Notes: generated by a model from the letters alone, not told the origin. Positions 24,809 to 33,935 are shown, counted from the first letter of the stretch. The stretch is 64,000 nt of DNA from Aquilonibacter sp963820185 (GCA_963820185.1 CAWFYV010000003.1:372001-436000); one strand, 5' to 3'. Numbers and translations: made by a program.

Positions 24809-25144
24809 GTGACACCCGCAGTCGCGCGCCGGTTTCGGCTGGGCGCATATACATTGTGCTGGCTGGTTGCCGCCGGCTTGCAGATCTACGCCGCCGATGT
24901 AGGGCCGCATGGCGCCGCGGTGGGTGCCTACGTTCCGGGTTGGCTGCTTGCGGTGGCCGCTATCCCGTTTTGGACCCTGCTGCTGCCGGCGGTCGTCGAT
25001 ACTGGAGCGGCCGCGGTGGCCGCGCGCGTTACGCCGGGCGCGATGCGCGCGCTCGATTGGTTCAACGCCGTCGGCTTGGTGGTCTACGCTTTTGCGAGCC
25101 TGGCAGTGATCTTTTACGTCGCCTTCGCGAACTATGGCACGTAG
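24809..25144 (+). CDS. Small membrane protein, unknown function
   Basis: This 111-residue protein starts at GTG 24809 and has three or four hydrophobic segments (TLCWLVAAGLQIYAA, WLLAVAAIPFWTLLLPAVV, VGLVVYAFASLAVIFYVAF). I recognise no family. It is divergent from the DUF5069 gene and its stop codon directly abuts the stop of the convergent metallothionein-like gene. Confidence 0.55.
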   Translation: MTPAVARRFRLGAYTLCWLVAAGLQIYAADVGPHGAAVGAYVPGWLLAVAAIPFWTLLLPAVVDTGAAAVAARVTPGAMRALDWFNAVGLVVYAFASLAVIFYVAFANYGT

Positions 25145-25306
25145 CTAGGCGACGTTTTCGCACTCCACATGGTTGCAACTGCAGTGCTCGTGCGGCGCCG
25201 CGTCGGGGTCGACGTTGGCCTGCTCACGGCAGCGGTCGCTACAAAAGAACGCTCCGAGATCGACGTAACAGGTGCACTGCACGTGATCGCACTTTTGTCC
25301 GTCCAT
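25145..25306 (-). CDS. Metallothionein-like small Cys-rich protein
   Basis: This 53-residue protein has eight Cys and four His residues arranged as in bacterial metallothioneins: KCDHVQCTCYV near the N-terminus, FFCSDRCRE in the middle, and HCSCNHVEC near the end. Such proteins bind Zn, Cd or Cu clusters in the cytoplasm. ATG 25306 begins five bases downstream of the structured inverted-repeat element at 25311-25576, which therefore occupies its whole upstream region. Confidence 0.75.
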   Translation of the reverse strand: MDGQKCDHVQCTCYVDLGAFFCSDRCREQANVDPDAAPHEHCSCNHVECENVA

Positions 25307-25310
25307 GTTA

Positions 25311-25576
25311 GTGCCCCACGACGGCGGTCTGACGCACAAAGTCGCGAGCGCCGGAGCGCACTACCGAGGCGCAAGGAGCGAGCATAGCGGTGGCTATGTG
25401 ACCGACGAGCAACGACGGTAGTGCGACTCCGCCGCCGCGACCCTTTGGGCTGATCGTTTGGCGGGCGCGAGCGTCGTCGCTCTTCGCTCGCAAAGCAAAA
25501 CTTTTGTCGCTCATCGCTCCTCGCTCGAGCGCCACCAAACGATCAGCTTGTGCGTCGAACCGCCGTCGTGGGGCAC
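25311..25576. repeat. 266-bp element with terminal inverted repeats and two inner arms
   Basis: The ends match as inverted repeats over 29 positions with one 2-base mismatch; the outer 18 bases (25311-25328 and 25559-25576) pair perfectly. Two inner arms follow: arm A pairs 25352-25366 with 25416-25431 and carries a perfect apical stem CATAGC-GGTG-GCTATG (25383-25398); arm B pairs CTGATCGTTTGG (25450-25461) with CCAAACGATCAG (25535-25546). The element fills the space between the lipoprotein stop codon and the metallothionein start. It resembles a MITE or a structured RNA; no transposase is present. Confidence 0.8.
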
Positions 25577-26626
25577 TTAGCCTTGTACGACATAGTCTAC
25601 GATCTGGACCTGCGTCCCGTTGCTATAGGTCAAGGTCCCATTGCCTGCCGAGTTCACGGTAAACGTGGCGACCGTCGCGCTCGTGCTGTTATTGGTAAGT
25701 GTCCCGGTGACGTTGCCATTCGACGATCCCGTAATCGCGAACGTACCACCATTCGTGCTGTCGGTGAGCGTGAGCGCAAAGCCGGTGCTCGTCGCCTGCC
25801 CGTTGATCGAGACGGATGCCGTTTGATCCGAGGACGGCGAGATCGTCCAGTTGGGGAACGCACCCGGCGCGATCGAGAGCGAATTCACCGCACCTACGTA
25901 CGTGGCGATCTGCATGCTGACCGACGACGTTCCGACCGCAAGGCTGACCGACGCGCCGTCCATCGCATTGAGCGCCGCAACGTTGGCAACGGCAGCGATG
26001 CCGCACGCGTTCGACGAACACGCGAGGCCAACGTCGCCAAGCGCGGTGCCGTTCTGCACGACGTTGGTTAACAAGAACGAGTAGCCCGTGATCGTCGCCC
26101 CGCCGTTGGTGAAGTAGAACGTGATCGTCGCGTTAGCGGTGCCCGTTACTGCACCCGTCGGCGACCACTGCGTGAACGTCGCGGGACCGGTGAGCTCGGT
26201 GCTGTTCGGCTCGGACGCGGTCCACACGATCTGGTCTTCCATCTGCCCCGTGCAGTTGGCGTTATAGTAGTCGGTGATCGTTTCCGTCGCCGTGCCGTTG
26301 CCGTTGTTGACGACCGTCGTGGTTTCGCCGCCGCTGCATGTCATCGGATGACGCGGATTGATTTTGCTCAAAGCGCGATGGATCGCGCGCACGGCGGTCA
26401 AGGTCGACAGCGAACCGCCACCCGCATACTCTTGATAGGCTTGCACGCCCGAGAGTGCGCTTTGCGCATCGCTGCGTTGCACGGCCTGCTGCGAAAGGCT
26501 GGTTGGAGGGGTCGGCGTTGCTTGCGGGGCCGGTGAACCGACGAAGCCGCCAGTGCCACCTCCGCCGCCGCAGGCGGTCAGCGAAGCAACAAGCGCGTAT
26601 GCGGCAATACGACGGAAACTCTGCAC
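25577..26626 (-). CDS. Exported lipoprotein, unknown function
   Basis: This 349-residue protein starts at GTG 26626, with GGAGG six bases upstream. The signal sequence ends in a lipobox (SLTACGGGG), followed by a Gly/Pro/Thr linker. The rest is Thr/Ser/Asn-rich with beta-strand-like repeats and several ITGSSNGNVTG-type patterns, suggesting a surface or periplasmic beta protein. No family is recognised. Its stop codon directly touches the inverted-repeat element. Confidence 0.65.
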   Translation of the reverse strand: MQSFRRIAAYALVASLTACGGGGGTGGFVGSPAPQATPTPPTSLSQQAVQRSDAQSALSGVQAYQEYAGGGSLSTLTAVRAIHRALSKINPRHPMTCSGGETTTVVNNGNGTATETITDYYNANCTGQMEDQIVWTASEPNSTELTGPATFTQWSPTGAVTGTANATITFYFTNGGATITGYSFLLTNVVQNGTALGDVGLACSSNACGIAAVANVAALNAMDGASVSLAVGTSSVSMQIATYVGAVNSLSIAPGAFPNWTISPSSDQTASVSINGQATSTGFALTLTDSTNGGTFAITGSSNGNVTGTLTNNSTSATVATFTVNSAGNGTLTYSNGTQVQIVDYVVQG

Positions 26627-26697
26627 GGCACCCTCCAATGGTAAGGAAATCCTAGAACGTTCCCTCGCCTTCGCCCGTGACGAAAGTCCCGCCTGCG

Positions 26698-26719
26698 TGG
26701 TAGTCCTTATGGACTACCA
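26698..26719. other. Short hairpin after lysS
   Basis: A perfect 9-bp inverted repeat, TGGTAGTCC and GGACTACCA, with loop TTAT lies about 10 bases past the lysS stop. There is no T-run, so it is at best a weak or Rho-linked terminator. Confidence 0.35.
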
Positions 26720-26730
26720 GTGGCGGCGTG

Positions 26731-28230
26731 TCACCCGTGTTGCCGCTGGAGCGGGAAGAGCAACACGTCGCGGATCGACACATTGTTTGTTAACAACATG
26801 ATGAGCCGATCAATACCGATGCCGATGCCGGCCGTCGGCGGCATTCCGTACTCGAGCGCGCGCACGAAGTCCCAGTCGGGCTGGGGTATCTCCTCGTCGC
26901 CCTGCGCCCGTTCGCGCACCTGCGCTTCGAAGCGGGCGCGCTGATCGTCGGGATCGTTGAGCTCGGTGAACGCGTTGGAGATCTCCATGCGGTTGCAGAA
27001 GAGCTCGTAGCGATCGACCAGCTCCGGATCGCCGGGCTTACGCTTGGCGAGCGGCGAGATGATTAGCGGATAGTCGGTCACAAACGTCGGCTGGACGAGG
27101 TGCGGCTCGAGCACACGTTCGAAGATCTTGTCCAGTGCGTGGCCGTGCGTCGGCGAGGGCGGTAAGCCGAGATCGTGTAGAATATCGGCGGCGCCTTTGG
27201 GATCGAGGAGTTTCTCGCGCGTGTACTTGCCGTGCGAGTAGATCGCAATGCCTTCGAGGTAGCTCACTTTTTCGAAGGGCCGTTTGAACGAGATCAGTTG
27301 CTCGCCGAGCTGCATATCCTCGCGTCCGCCGGTCGCGACGCTTGCGAGATGCGCGATCAAGGCTTCGTTGAATTCGCGCATATCGTTCACGTCCCAATAC
27401 GCCGCGTAGAGTTCGAGCATCGTGAACTCGGGATTATGCGTCGTATCGATGCCTTCGTTGCGGAAGATCCGCCCGATCTCGTAGACGCGCTCCATGCCGC
27501 CGACGATCAACCGTTTGAGATTGAGCTCGGTCGCGATGCGCAACTGCATCTCTTCGCCCGAAAGCGCGTTGACGTGCGTGATAAACGGTCGCGCCGAGGC
27601 GCCGCCGGCCACGTGCAATAGCGTCGGCGTCTCGACTTCGTAGAATCCGCGGTCGTCGATGAAGCGACGCGTTTCGGCGATCAAGCGGCTGCGCATGATC
27701 ATCGCGTCGCGCACGTCAGGATTGACGATCAGGTCGACGTAGCGCTGGCGATAGCGCTTCTCGACGTCTTGCAAGCCGTGCCACTTGTCGGGCAACGGCA
27801 TCAACGATTTGCTCAGCAGTTCGAACGACGTGACGTGAAGGGTGAGCTCGCCTTTTTTCGACCGGAACATGAAGCCGCGGACGCCGACGATATCGCCACG
27901 CTCGATGTCATCCCACTCGGCGAAACGTTCCTCGCCGAGATCATCCTTCTTGAGGTAGATCTGTAAGCGTCCGGTGCGATCGTATAAATCGGCGAAGAGC
28001 GTTTTGCCCGCGGTACGGATCGACATGATCCGCCCGGCGATGCTCCAGCCCTCGGCCTCGGCGTGCTGGGTCGGTTCGAGAAAGCCGTAGCGCTCGCTCA
28101 GCTCGTTCGCGGTCGCTTCGATTTCGTAACGTGTCGGCGCAAACGGATCGTTGCCTCGCGAACGCAGAGCGGCCAGATGCTCGCGCCTGGCCGCTATGAG
28201 TGTTGCTTCGGTTTTCCCGAGGTCGTCCAT
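26731..28230 (-). CDS. lysS: Lysyl-tRNA synthetase, class II
   Basis: This 499-residue enzyme charges tRNA-Lys. The N-terminal OB-fold anticodon domain is followed by the class II core with motif 2 (RNEGIDTTHNPEFTMLELY) and motif 3 (GMPPTAGIGIGIDRLIML). Length is usual for the family. It lies 22 bases downstream of greA, so greA-lysS form an operon, a common bacterial pairing. Confidence 0.97.
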   Translation of the reverse strand: MDDLGKTEATLIAARREHLAALRSRGNDPFAPTRYEIEATANELSERYGFLEPTQHAEAEGWSIAGRIMSIRTAGKTLFADLYDRTGRLQIYLKKDDLGEERFAEWDDIERGDIVGVRGFMFRSKKGELTLHVTSFELLSKSLMPLPDKWHGLQDVEKRYRQRYVDLIVNPDVRDAMIMRSRLIAETRRFIDDRGFYEVETPTLLHVAGGASARPFITHVNALSGEEMQLRIATELNLKRLIVGGMERVYEIGRIFRNEGIDTTHNPEFTMLELYAAYWDVNDMREFNEALIAHLASVATGGREDMQLGEQLISFKRPFEKVSYLEGIAIYSHGKYTREKLLDPKGAADILHDLGLPPSPTHGHALDKIFERVLEPHLVQPTFVTDYPLIISPLAKRKPGDPELVDRYELFCNRMEISNAFTELNDPDDQRARFEAQVRERAQGDEEIPQPDWDFVRALEYGMPPTAGIGIGIDRLIMLLTNNVSIRDVLLFPLQRQHG

Positions 28231-28252
28231 GTATAAGGCGCTTCGGCCGAGC

Positions 28253-28798
28253 CTACGACGCCTTTTTTGCGGTCTTCTTTGCCGAGCCGTTGCCGTTGCT
28301 GATCCCGTCGATCTTGTACTTCACTACACCGCGCGGGGTGGAGACGTCGACGGTCTCGCCTTTCTTGTGGCCGAGCAAAGCGCGACCGAGCGGCGATTCG
28401 TTGGAAATGCGCTTCGCCGACGGATCGGCCTCAGCCGAGCCCACGATGTGAAATTCGTAGCTCTCGTTGTTCTTGAGCTCTTTGACCTTGACGGTCGCGC
28501 CGATGTGCACTTCGTCGGTCGTAAACTCCGACTCGTCGATGAGCCGCGAGTTGCGAATCATGGCCTCGAGCTTGAGGATGCGCCCCTCGATGAACGCCTG
28601 CTCTTGCTTGGCGTCCTCGTATTCGGCGTTTTCACTCAGGTCGCCGTACTCTTTGGCCTGACGAATGCGGTCGTTGACCTCTTTGCGATGGACCGTCTTG
28701 AGCTCGTCGAGCTCTTCCTGGAGCTTTTGCAGCCCCTCGGCGGTCAGGATGATCTCTTTGTCGTTCAAGGATAGACCCAGCGACCCCGTAGCAAACAT
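28253..28798 (-). CDS. greA: Transcription elongation factor GreA
   Basis: This 181-residue protein rescues backtracked RNA polymerase. An N-terminal coiled coil (LTAEGLQKLQEELDELKTVH, then DLSENAEYEDAKQEQ) carries the acidic tip residues; the C-terminal domain includes SPLGRALLGHKKGETV. ATG 28798 is chosen; the N-terminal 15 residues before the coiled coil are longer than usual, and the Lys-rich tail (SAKKTAKKAS) is an extra. Confidence 0.95.
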   Translation of the reverse strand: MFATGSLGLSLNDKEIILTAEGLQKLQEELDELKTVHRKEVNDRIRQAKEYGDLSENAEYEDAKQEQAFIEGRILKLEAMIRNSRLIDESEFTTDEVHIGATVKVKELKNNESYEFHIVGSAEADPSAKRISNESPLGRALLGHKKGETVDVSTPRGVVKYKIDGISNGNGSAKKTAKKAS

Positions 28799-28871
28799 AA
28801 TTTTTGCGCCCGGTGAGGACGCTGGCGCGGTTTGTTTGGGGGACCCCAACCGTTCCCCTTCCTCCGGTGGC

Positions 28872-30203
28872 CTATCGTCGCGCCGGCCGGCCGCGCCAGA
28901 GCGCAAATGGTATACCCAAGACGACGCCCGCGCAAGCGTAGGCCTGCAGCATGCGGTTTTCGACCGCCACGGTTGCTACCAGGACACCCAAGAGCGCGAA
29001 CGCTCCCACGAGCGGCACAAGCACCCCGCCAAGCCGCGCTGCTGGTTCGCCCCAGAAACGGCGGGCCGCGGCGGCGGCCGAGAGCACGAACAAGAGTCCC
29101 AGAAAGACGGAGCTGGCATTGAGTACGAGCGTCAACTGGGCGGCCGCGCTCGTCGAAAAGCCCGTTACGAGTTCGCACAGCGTGACCAGCACGCTCACCG
29201 CAAGCATCGACCACAGCGGCTCGTCGCGCCTATCGAGCGCGCCAAGGACGCGCGGCAAGACCCCGTCGCGACCCATCGCGTACACCGAACGCGAGAGGTA
29301 CAAAATGGTCGTCCATAACGTCGAGAGGGTCGAAAGCAGCACCGTCACGACGATCGCCACCCGCCAGGCACCGTTCCCGAGCAGCGTGCCGACATACGCG
29401 AGCGCATCGGCCTGGTTGTCGGCAAAACCTTGGAGTGAGCCAAGGTGCAAAAACGCGTACATGCACGCGACGAGCACGACGGTCGAGATCAGCAAGCCCG
29501 CAATGCCGCCGCGTCCTGATGCGGTCGCCGTGTCCTTGACCTCCTCGCTGGTGGACGCGCTGACTTCCCACCCGTCGCTCATCCACACCGCGAGCGTCAT
29601 TGCCGTGACGAATCCGCTGATACCAAACGCCGCCGGCAACGGCGTCGACGTTACCGTCACGGGTGAAGTCACCGGCGCATGCAACGCCGCAGCGACCGCG
29701 GCAGCGACCAACACGCCGAGTTCGAGCGCGAGGGCGAGGAACGTTACGAGCGCGGTTGGACGCACGCCCGCGTAGAGCAGCGCCGCACTCGCAACGATCC
29801 AGATAGCGCCGATACCCGCCGTCCAGAGTGGATCTTGCACGTGTGACGGCGCAACGAGTGCCAGCGTGTAGATGCCCGCGGGTATGGCGGTCGCCATCGT
29901 CGCGAAGAAATTCGAGAGTAAGAGCAACCACGCGCCATACGCGCCCGCGTGCGGACCAAACGCCATGCGAATCCACGCGTACGACGAACCGGCATTGGGT
30001 GCGACGCGCGAGAGAAACGCAAATGCAACCGCGATGCACAACATGATCGCCGAGAGCACGATCAGCGCTAGCGGCGCACCGTAACCGGCAGCAAAGACCA
30101 TCGGGCCCATCGTGGACGCGAGCGAATATGCCGGGCCCATCGATGCCGACGCCAGCACCGAGATGTCGAAGAAGCGGAGGACGCGCGGCAGGCGACGCGT
30201 CAA
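28872..30203 (-). CDS. APC-superfamily amino-acid permease
   Basis: This 443-residue protein has about twelve hydrophobic helices. The N-terminal RFFDISVLASASMGPAYSLA is the helix-1 region of APC transporters, with a GP-containing unwound stretch. The TTG at 30203 overlaps the preceding stop as TTGA. It is last in the dus-led operon with an aminotransferase, so an amino acid or amine substrate is plausible. Confidence 0.88.
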   Translation of the reverse strand: MTRRLPRVLRFFDISVLASASMGPAYSLASTMGPMVFAAGYGAPLALIVLSAIMLCIAVAFAFLSRVAPNAGSSYAWIRMAFGPHAGAYGAWLLLLSNFFATMATAIPAGIYTLALVAPSHVQDPLWTAGIGAIWIVASAALLYAGVRPTALVTFLALALELGVLVAAAVAAALHAPVTSPVTVTSTPLPAAFGISGFVTAMTLAVWMSDGWEVSASTSEEVKDTATASGRGGIAGLLISTVVLVACMYAFLHLGSLQGFADNQADALAYVGTLLGNGAWRVAIVVTVLLSTLSTLWTTILYLSRSVYAMGRDGVLPRVLGALDRRDEPLWSMLAVSVLVTLCELVTGFSTSAAAQLTLVLNASSVFLGLLFVLSAAAAARRFWGEPAARLGGVLVPLVGAFALLGVLVATVAVENRMLQAYACAGVVLGIPFALWRGRPARR

Positions 30204-31105
30204 CGCAGTGCGATCACCCGCGGGTGCAGATGCAGCTCGTGCAGCACGCGCTCGTAGTCGGCCGCGCTCACGTCTTCCCACTTCTTGCCGAGCAGCGCCA
30301 GCAGCGCGGCTTCGACGACGTTCGTACCGAACGAGCGTCCCTGAAAATCAGGCGTGGTCGTGATTAAGGTCTTCACACCGCGTTCGCGCAGCTCATCGAC
30401 GTTGCGCTCGGTGACCGTATTGGTCAACACGATCTTGCCGTCGAGATGCTCCGGCATGAATTGGCGCATAAAGTGGAAGTCGCCGGCAATGATGTCGGCC
30501 TCTTCGTAGTACTGCGGATATTTTGGATCCGGCGCTTTCTCTTGCTTCTTGCCGGTCGGATAGAAGAATTGGAACGGCAACTTGCACGCGTCGGGCAGAT
30601 ACTTCTCGGCCATCACTTCGAACGTGTGCAGATCGCGCACGGCCATGTCTTTGTCGAGCGCGAAGATGAAGTCGCCGAAGAGCACGTCGGCACCGGCCTC
30701 GACGAACGCCTGGGCCATGCCGAAGCGGTCGAGCGCGCTGACCATCAGCACGTGTTTGCCGCGCAGATCGATGCCAAGATCGTCTTGCATGTAGCGGATC
30801 GCTTCGCGCTCGAGCGTGTTCTTGAGGCCGCTGCCATCGACGACCGGCGTAACTTTTGCCGCGTGCAGTAGGCGTAGCCCGTCGCGCAACGCGTAGCGCT
30901 TCGAACCGGCGTAGAGATAGACGTCGATGCCGCCGAGGCCGATCGCGTCGACTGTGCCGTCGAGCTCCGCAACGCGCGCGATCGCTTTATCGAGCTTGCC
31001 ATCCACGCCTTCACGCGTGATATCGAACGTCTCGCCGAGCAGCTCGACGACCGCGTGATGATCGCGCGTCGAGGAGCCAAGCGAAACCGAAACGATGCGC
31101 TTCAC
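30200..31105 (-). CDS. Conserved protein of the 'quinate 5-dehydrogenase-like' family
   Basis: This 301-residue protein starts at GTG 31105, which overlaps the upstream stop as GTGA. It begins KRIVSVSLGSSTRDH and contains VDAIGLGGIDVYLYAGSKRY, GSGLKNTLEREAIRY and a C-terminal TTTPDFQGRSFGTNVVEAA. From memory, homologs carry the automatic name quinate 5-dehydrogenase; I see no experimental basis for that reaction. It is paired with an acyl-ACP-reductase-like gene, which may reflect a joint function. The upstream gene is in the same frame up to its frameshift, so automated calling can fuse the two. Confidence 0.65.
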   Translation of the reverse strand: MKRIVSVSLGSSTRDHHAVVELLGETFDITREGVDGKLDKAIARVAELDGTVDAIGLGGIDVYLYAGSKRYALRDGLRLLHAAKVTPVVDGSGLKNTLEREAIRYMQDDLGIDLRGKHVLMVSALDRFGMAQAFVEAGADVLFGDFIFALDKDMAVRDLHTFEVMAEKYLPDACKLPFQFFYPTGKKQEKAPDPKYPQYYEEADIIAGDFHFMRQFMPEHLDGKIVLTNTVTERNVDELRERGVKTLITTTPDFQGRSFGTNVVEAALLALLGKKWEDVSAADYERVLHELHLHPRVIALR

Positions 31106-32242
31106 TTTGTCATCCCGAGCGCAGGCGCCGCAGCGCCGTAGTCGAGGGACCGACGCAACGTTGCAGCTTCTCTCGTCGCGGCAATCTTCTCCGGCGTAAT
31201 CGCCGTGTCGAAGGCGCGCATGTCGGCAAGCGTAAAGCCGCAGCGTGTTGCCATCTGCTTCGATCTCGATCACTTTGTTGACGTCGATACCGCGGCCGAG
31301 CGTGTAACACTCGGCGCGGTTCTCGAGCGCGAGCACCATCGTCTCGCTCATGCACGCAAGCGCCGTGCGCGGCGGAAGATTCAAATCGAATTCCAGACCC
31401 GGTTCGCGCACGCGGTCGAAAAACGGGTTGCCGGGCACGACCATGTTGCCGCCCTCGGTCACGAGCACGTCGGGACGTTCGAGCGCGACGCGCCGGCTCA
31501 CGTCGTGCGGGAGCGAGAGCTCGCAGACGACCGCACCCGGCACGAGATCCTCGGGCTGGATGACGTCTTGCGTCGACGACGTCGCGGTGAGAATCAACTG
31601 CGAGCGGCGCACCGCATCGGAGATGTCGACCGTAAATGAAAGCTCGCAGGGCAATTCGATCTTCATTTGTTCGTAGAATTTCTGCAACCGCGTCTGGTTG
31701 CGGGCCACCAGCACGATGTGTTTCACGTGCGGCGCGATCAGCTTCACGCACGCGCCGCCGATCGATCCGGTTGCGCCGATGATTGCGACGGTTGCCGATG
31801 CGGGATCAACGTTCATCTCGCGCGCGCCGCGGAAAAAACTTTGAATGCCCGCTGCGATCGTGAGCGAGTTCCCGGTCGTCACCGGAATCGGCGAGCGCTC
31901 CGCAACGGTAATACCGCCATCACCAACGACACCGGTAAATGCACCGAGGCCCGCAACCTCGGCGCCAAGCTCTGCGCCGATCTCGATTGCGCGCACGATG
32001 CGCTTGTAGACCTCCTCGCGCGGAAACTCCATCATCTGTTCAGGCAAAAGCGGTGCGGTCACGAACCAGCCTTCGGTTTCGCGCCCGTCGGGCGTGCGGA
32101 CGCCGGTGATGTGCACCGTGGCCCACGGTGGCATCCATTCCATGATCTTCCGAACGATTGGCGCGCCTTTGCCCGCCGCACCCGGTTCGTACCGCGCGAC
32201 GTCTTCGAGCGAGAGCGGATGAATCACAAAACAGAACTTCAC
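31102..32242 (-). pseudogene. Acyl-ACP-reductase-like Rossmann protein with one frameshift
   Basis: The protein resembles cyanobacterial long-chain acyl-ACP reductase in layout: an N-terminal domain with AGLGAFTGVVGD, TTGNSLTIAAG, then the NAD(P)-binding VAIIGATGSIGGA and IVLVARNQTRL. The frame is open to about 31254 (VNKVIEIE). Family-like sequence (CGFTLADMRAFDTAITPEKI) then continues in another frame to TGA 31104-31102, which overlaps the next GTG. One inserted base near 31254 explains this. The last 16 residues are encoded by a dispersed repeat. It may be a sequencing error in a working gene. Confidence 0.7.
31107..31153. repeat. Dispersed repeat copy inside the 3' end of a gene
   Basis: Begins TTGTCATCCC and ends GTAGTCGAGGGACCGA, the same two blocks found at 44141-44202. 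It resembles the widespread TCATCCTGAGCG...AAGGATC-type intergenic repeat. Here it codes the C-terminal tail of the reductase-like protein. Confidence 0.55.
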
Positions 32243-32673
32243 TGTTCTGCTTGTACCTTCAACGCTTTGAGCATCATCTCGCTGTTCTCGAGCACTTTCT
32301 TCTGCAGCGTAGGGCCGATCAGTTCGGCCAGCGTCGGCACCCCGAAATCATACTCCACGGTCAGGAGCACGTGCGTCAAGCCGTCGCGCTCTTCGAAGGT
32401 CCACGCACCCTCGAAGGTGTCGAGGTCGCCCTCCAGGAGCGCGTAGTCGATACGCAACGCACCGTCGTCGAAGCGGTCTTCTTCCGTCCATTCGATCGGT
32501 GCCTCTTCGACCAACGTCTTCCAGCGCGAGATCACGCGGTCGACGTGGCGCTCGAGCACCTTCACGGTCTCGACGTCGGGCATGAATTCGGGAAAGCGCT
32601 CCTGATCTTTGGCAAGTTCGTAGACGGCGCGAGCGGGAGCGGCGATCGCGATGCGGGATTCGACATAGGGCAT
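32239..32673 (-). CDS. SRPBCC (START/coenzyme Q-binding-like) protein
   Basis: This 144-residue protein has the SRPBCC helix-grip pattern: VESRIAIAAPARAVYELAKDQERFPEFMPDVETVKVLE is split over the first 45 residues, and a long C-terminal helix with LQKKVLENSEMMLKALK closes the cavity. Such proteins bind hydrophobic ligands or help polyketide/quinone steps. ATG 32673 lies two bases after the aminotransferase stop, and the 3' end overlaps the reductase-like gene (GTGA). Confidence 0.82.
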   Translation of the reverse strand: MPYVESRIAIAAPARAVYELAKDQERFPEFMPDVETVKVLERHVDRVISRWKTLVEEAPIEWTEEDRFDDGALRIDYALLEGDLDTFEGAWTFEERDGLTHVLLTVEYDFGVPTLAELIGPTLQKKVLENSEMMLKALKVQAEQ

Positions 32674-32675
32674 TT

Positions 32676-33935
32676 TTACAAGCGCCCGAGCTTCTCGGCG
32701 GCGGCCTCCACCCCTGCGGAGAACGCCGAGAGCGCGATATCCACTTCGCCCTCGCTCACGATCAGCGGTGGCTCGAGGCGAATCACGCGCTGCTGGTTGA
32801 GCGTCCACGCCGCGGTCACGCCGGCTTTGAGCATCTCGGGAATGATCCAGCCGCCGTAGCCCTCGTTGGTCAGTTCGACACCGACGAGCAAGCCAAGACC
32901 ACGGGCCTCACGGATCACCTGCGGATACTCGAGCGCGAGCGTCTTACAACCATCGAGCAGCTGCTCACCGCGCGCACGTGCGTTCGCGACGAGATCGTCG
33001 TCGAGTAAGACCTCGAGCGCCGCGAGCGCCGCAGCGCACGCGATCTCACTTCCGCCAAAGGTCGAGGTGTGAATCAGCGGCTGTTTTGCATACGCACGAT
33101 TCCACGCATCGGGTCGCGCGATGTAGGCGCCGACCGGAATGATGCCGCCCGAGAGTCCTTTGGCAAGTGCCATGACGTCGGGCACCACGCCGTCGCGTTC
33201 GCAGGCGAAGAGATACCCGCAGCGTCCAAGTCCGGTTTGTACTTCATCGGCGATCAACAGCGCACCGGCGCGGTCGCACGCCTCGCGGGCCGCTCGCAAG
33301 TAGCCGGCGGGCGGCACGTTGACGCCACCCTCGCCTTGCACCGGCTCGACCACGAATGCCGCGGCGTCAAGCAATGCGCCGTCGAGGACCGCCGGGTTTC
33401 CGAACGGTACGTGCGCGACGTCGGCGATCAATGGCGCAAACGGCGTTTGAAAGGTCGCGCGCCCGCTGATCGAAAGCGCGCCAAGCGTCTTGCCGTGATA
33501 GGCGTCGTGCGTTGCGACGATCTTGGCGCGGCCGGTAGCCGCACGCGCGAGCTTGATCGCGCCTTCGAGTGCTTCGGCGCCGCTGTTGCACCAGAACGAG
33601 TATTGCAGATCGCCGGGCGCGATCTGCGCAAGGCGCTTCGCTGCGCGGCCGAGCACGATATTGAACATCGTCTTGCCCGAGAGCGACATTGACTTCATTT
33701 GCTCGCGCACCGCCGCGATCACCCGCGGGTGCGAATGTCCAAGCGTGAAGACGCCGTAGCCGCCGGCGAAATCGAGATAGGCCTTCCCGTTTTGATCCCA
33801 GATTGTCGTACCGGACGCGCGCACCTCGACCGGCGAACCCGAGAGCTTCATCACGCGCGCAAGCGGCGGGTTGATAAAGTTCTTATAGTTTTCGAAGGCT
33901 TCGGTGGCGAGATCGCTCTCGGTCTTCGTACTCAC
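32676..33935 (-). CDS. Class III PLP aminotransferase (acetylornithine/putrescine type)
   Basis: This 419-residue enzyme has class III hallmarks: YLDFAGGYGVFTLGHSHP, the CNSGAEALEGAIKLAR cofactor loop, DAYHGKT, EPVQGEGG, and LLIADEVQTGLGR. The PLP lysine lies in MALAKGLSGG. The long N-terminal YKNFINPPLARVMKL is closest in style to putrescine and related aminotransferases. The GTG start at 33935 overlaps the upstream stop (GTGA). The substrate cannot be settled from sequence. Confidence 0.9.
   Translation of the reverse strand: MSTKTESDLATEAFENYKNFINPPLARVMKLSGSPVEVRASGTTIWDQNGKAYLDFAGGYGVFTLGHSHPRVIAAVREQMKSMSLSGKTMFNIVLGRAAKRLAQIAPGDLQYSFWCNSGAEALEGAIKLARAATGRAKIVATHDAYHGKTLGALSISGRATFQTPFAPLIADVAHVPFGNPAVLDGALLDAAAFVVEPVQGEGGVNVPPAGYLRAAREACDRAGALLIADEVQTGLGRCGYLFACERDGVVPDVMALAKGLSGGIIPVGAYIARPDAWNRAYAKQPLIHTSTFGGSEIACAAALAALEVLLDDDLVANARARGEQLLDGCKTLALEYPQVIREARGLGLLVGVELTNEGYGGWIIPEMLKAGVTAAWTLNQQRVIRLEPPLIVSEGEVDIALSAFSAGVEAAAEKLGRL

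Noticed and set aside
25308..25538. Minus-strand open frame of 76 codons across the inverted-repeat element
   Set aside because: Its sequence is dictated by the inverted repeats and shows no protein-like pattern; the element is better explained as structured DNA or RNA.
30200..32242. A single 680-residue fusion of reductase-like and quinate-dehydrogenase-like proteins
   Set aside because: The junction segment is not protein-like, another frame gives the natural C-terminus, and a GTGA overlap gives the second gene its own start.
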